From: Branchiostoma floridae
Taxonomy: Eukaryota; Chordata; Leptocardii; Amphioxiformes; Branchiostomatidae
Direction: 5' to 3'
Assembly (NCBI RefSeq): GCF_000003815.2
Contig: NC_049992.1
Coordinates: 13,985,874 to 14,049,873 of the forward strand
Length of the DNA: 64,000 nt
Under the pieces are notes generated by a model, which saw only the letters and a program-made list of their open reading frames with translations, searched no databases and was not told where the DNA came from. The position numbers and the translations under genes were made by a program. Position 1 is the first letter of the stretch; each line of letters begins with the position of its first letter. Below are positions 60,901-64,000 of this stretch, one piece after another.

Positions 60901-63465
60901 CGGGTTTTCCACTGTTTTGACCTTATTTAAAAAAGTAATAGACAATAAACTAAACATACAACTTCAACCAAACTCTTTTTAATTACACCAGTGTGTCTAC
61001 GCTACGTACTCCAAGTGACAAATTTAACAGACATCAATGGGTGATGACGTCAGGGTACCATAAAGTAGACATATGCGCTCAGAAGGAGGTCATGGCGGGG
61101 TTTCCACCGTTTTGACCTAATTGAAAGGGTCATTGACAATAAACTAAACATACAACTTCGACCAAACTCTTTCCATTTACACCGGGGTGTCTACGCTACG
61201 TACTCAAAGTGACAAATTTAACAGACATCATTGCGTAATGACGTCAGGGTACAATAAAGTTGAAATATTCGCCCAGAAGAAAGTCAGGGCGGGTTTTCCA
61301 CTGTTTTGACCTAGTTCAAAAAGCCATAGACAATAAACTAAACATAAAACTTCGAACAAACTCTTTTTCATTACACCGGTGTGTCTACGCTACGTACTCA
61401 AAGTGACAAATTTAACAGACATGAATGCGTAATGACGTCAGGGTACCATAAAGTTGACATATGCGCTCAGAAGGAGGTCATGGCGGGGTTTCCACCGTTT
61501 TGACCTAATTGAAAGGGTCATTGACAATAAACTAAACATACAACTTCGACCAAACTCTTTTCATTTACACCGGGGTGTCTACGCTACGTACTCAAAGTGA
61601 CAAATTTAACAGACATCAATGCGTAATGACGTCAGGGTACCATAAAGTTGACATATGCGCTCAGAAGGAAGTCAGGGCGGGTTTCCACTGTTTTGACCTA
61701 GTTCAAAAAGCCATAGACAATAAACTAAACATAAAACTTCGAACAAACTCTTTTTCATTACACCGGTGTGTCTACGCTACGTACTCAAAGTGACAAATTT
61801 AACAGACATCAATGCGTAATGACGTCAGGGCACCATAAAGTTGACATATGCGCTTAGAAGGAAGTCAGGCCTGATTTTCCACTGTTTTGACCTAGTTCAA
61901 AAAGCCATAGACAATAAACTAAACATACAACCTCGACCAAACTCTTTTCAATTACACCGGTGTGTCGACACTACGTAATCAAAGTGAGAAATATAACAGA
62001 CATCAATGCGTAATGACGTCAGGATACAATAAAGTTGACATATGCGGTCAGAAGGAAGTCAGGGCGGGTTTTCCACTGTTTTGACCTTATTTAAAAAAGT
62101 AATAGACAATAAACTAAACATACAACTTCAACCAAACTCTTTTTAATTACACCAGTGTGTCTACGCTACGTACTCCAAGTGACAAATTTAACAGACATCA
62201 ATGCGTAATGACGTCAGGGTACCATAAAGTTGACATATGCGCTCAGAAGGAAGTCAGGGCGGGTTTTCCACTGTTTTGACCGAATTTAAAAAGTCATGGA
62301 CAATAAACTTAACTTTGGTTAATACTTCGACCAAACTTTTTTTTCAATTGTACCAAATTTTCTATGCACCGTACTTCCAGTGAACAATTTAACAGAGAGG
62401 AAGGCATTATGACGTCAGGGTACAATTAAGTTGAAATATTCGCCCAGAAGAAAGTCAGGGCGGGCTTTCCACTGTATTGACCTAAGTTAAAAAGTAATAG
62501 ACATTAACTAAATATACAACTTCGACCAAACTCTTTCCATATACACCTACGCTACGTAATCAAAATGGGAAATTTAACAGACATCAATGCGTAATGACGT
62601 CAGGGTACCATAAAGTTGACATATGCGCTCAGAAGGAAGTCAGAGCGGCTTTTCCACTGTTTTGACCTTATTTAAAAAGGCATAGACAATAAAGTAAACA
62701 TACAACTTCGACCAAACTCTTTTCAATTACACCGGTGTGTCGACGCTACGTAATCAAAGTGAGAAATTTAACACACATCAATGCGTATTGACGTCAGGGT
62801 ACCATAAAGTTGACATATGCACTCAGAAGGAAGTCAGGGCGGCTTTTCACTGTTTTGACCTAGTTCAAAAAGCCATAGACAATAAACTAAACATACAACT
62901 TCGACCAAACTCTTTCCATTTATACCGGTGTGTCGACGCTACGTAATCAAATCAATGCGTAATGACGTCAGGGCACCCTAAAGTTGACATATGCGCTAGA
63001 AAAGAAGTCAGGGCGGGTTTTCCACTGTTTTGACCTGATTCAAAAAGTCATAGACAATAACTTAAACATAAAACTTTGGCCAGACTATTTCCATTCACAC
63101 TGGAATGTCTTCGCTACGTAATCAATGTGACACATTTAACAGACATCAATGCGTAATGACGTCAGGATACCATAAAATTGACCATGGGGTCAGAAGGAAG
63201 TCAGGGTGGGTTTTCCAATGTTTTGACATTATTTAAAAAGTCATAGACAATAAACTAAACATAAAACTTCGACCAAACTCTTTTCAAATACACCGGTGTG
63301 TCTACGCAACGTACTCAAAGTGACAAGTTTAACAGACATGAATGCGTAATGACGTCAGGGTACCATAAAGTTGACATATGCGCTTAGAAGGAAGTCAGGG
63401 CGGGTTTTCCACTGTTTTGACCTAATCTAAAAAGTCACCGACAATAAACTGAACATAAACTACGA
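57925..63465 (+). repeat. Main array of the ~194-bp CRE satellite (about 28 monomers)
   Basis: Head-to-tail monomers with a landmark GTGACAAATTTAACAGACAT at 58094, 58294, 58487, 58681, 58874, 59068, 59267, 59461, 59655, 59849, 60044 and on to 63319, spaced 193-195 in the central part. Most carry TGACGTCA, CATATGCG, GTTTTGACC and CTACGCTACGTA. Monomers near both ends are more diverged and indel-bearing than those in the middle. A small inverted piece (about 58022-58050) lies near the left end. Confidence 0.97.
59461..61402 (+). repeat. 5-monomer higher-order repeat, two copies of 971 bp
   Basis: Bases 59461-60431 and 60432-61402 repeat the same five monomer types in the same order (marked by GGTAAAATAAAG, CCGGCCGGG, TTCTCCAAGTG, CAATGGGTGATG and TTCGCCCAGAAG). 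They are more alike to each other than neighbouring monomers are. One monomer type (AGTCAGGCCTGATTTTCC) recurs at 59267 and 61790, 13 monomers apart. Confidence 0.85.
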
Positions 63466-63850
63466 CAAATTTAACCGCATATGTCAAGTTTATGGCACTA
63501 TGACGTCATAATGCCTTGCTGTCTGTTAAATTTGTGACTTTCAATGCGTAGCTCAGACGCTTCGGTACAATTGGAAAGAGTTAGGTCGATGTTGTACATT
63601 TAGTTTGTCATCGATGAATCTCTTGATTTGGTTTCAAGGGTGAAAAACATGCTCTGGCTTCCCAATGGCCGCATATGGCAATTTAATGGCACCCTGACGT
63701 CATTACGCCTTGCTGTCTGTTAAATTTGTCACTTGGAGGATCTTGCCTAGACACTCAGGTATGAAAAGATTTTGGTCAAAGTTCAGTGTATTGTCTATGA
63801 TTTTCGAAATGAGGTCAATACAGTGGAAAACCCGGCCTGACTTCCTTTTG
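63466..63850 (-). repeat. Inverted, diverged monomers at the right edge
   Basis: About two monomers in reverse orientation (CCGCATATGTCAAGTTTATG, CTGTCTGTTAAATTTGTGAC). Read on the minus strand they have the same diagnostic variants as the left edge: AGACAGCAAGGCGTAATGAC, GGTGCCA and ATGCGGCCAT.GGGAAG. Both keep a TGACGTCA or TGACGTCAT core. Confidence 0.85.
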
Positions 63851-64000
63851 AAGTAGAAGCACATACAAGAACCTGCTACACAAATATGGTGCGAGTGGTT
63901 CAAATTATTCTGAAGAATTCCATCCCAAAATTAGCAAATGTTCATAACCTGTCCTCAAGTATAAATCAATCGTAGAAATTAAGTTCACAGCAAGTTAATA
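63851..64000. other. Unremarkable sequence at the window end
   Basis: No gene or repeat recognised. Confidence 0.4.

Noticed and set aside
58659-62946. Repeated 60-112 codon frames in the satellite (starting MSTLR or MLTLR)
   Set aside because: The ~194-bp period is not a multiple of three, the frames end at random in each monomer and no domain is present.

Overview
The window looks like chordate nuclear DNA, most likely a lancelet (Branchiostoma), from a Sanger-era draft assembly. I infer this from vertebrate-like proteins split by short introns, dense MITE-type repeats, N gaps of 100 and 255 bases, and a cloning-vector polylinker remnant beside one gap. The species is inferred from gene content and style, not proven. 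No prokaryotic operon, CRISPR array or canonical RNA gene is visible.

Layout. (1) 1-6.9 kb, minus strand: the first coding exon of a PRDM3/PRDM16 (MECOM family) orthologue, 37 coding bases giving MRSKGKARKLAK and a perfect splice donor. The sequence to its left is its first intron; the rest of the gene lies outside the window. (2) 6.9-26.9 kb: a gene-free region with CpG-rich promoter-like stretches, a TATA box, CCAAT and YY1-type motifs and several palindromic MITEs. It is probably the upstream regulatory landscape of the PRDM gene. (3) 26.9-35.0 kb, plus strand: a complete five-exon TMEM18 gene of 174 residues. Its introns hold an 18-copy array of its own exon-2 splice donor, three hAT-like MITEs (two inverted around exons 3-4), a foldback element with an assembly gap, and a miniature LTR retrotransposon. 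(4) 35.4-40.7 kb: vector remnant, gap, a 155-bp duplication, a small satellite cluster and degenerate tandem repeats. (5) 40.7-55.1 kb, minus strand: one 20-exon gene whose splice phases all agree, giving 1,884 residues. It joins C2H2 fingers, a 9-residue repeat domain, a SWIM-like zinc motif, a SAP-like motif, an HMGXB3-like/transposase-like region, a ubiquitin-specific protease (USP) domain with Cys, His and Asn catalytic residues, a 10-residue Thr/Asp/Ala repeat domain and a distinct C-terminus. (6) 56.4-63.85 kb: a satellite of ~194-bp monomers, most carrying the CRE palindrome TGACGTCA, with a 5-monomer higher-order repeat, a PIF/Harbinger-like insertion and inverted, diverged edges.

The genes show no shared pathway: a chromatin regulator (PRDM3/16), a nuclear-envelope membrane protein (TMEM18) and a probable DNA-binding deubiquitinase derived in part from a transposon. 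The fusion gene, the splice-donor array and the satellite with inverted edges are the most unusual items.
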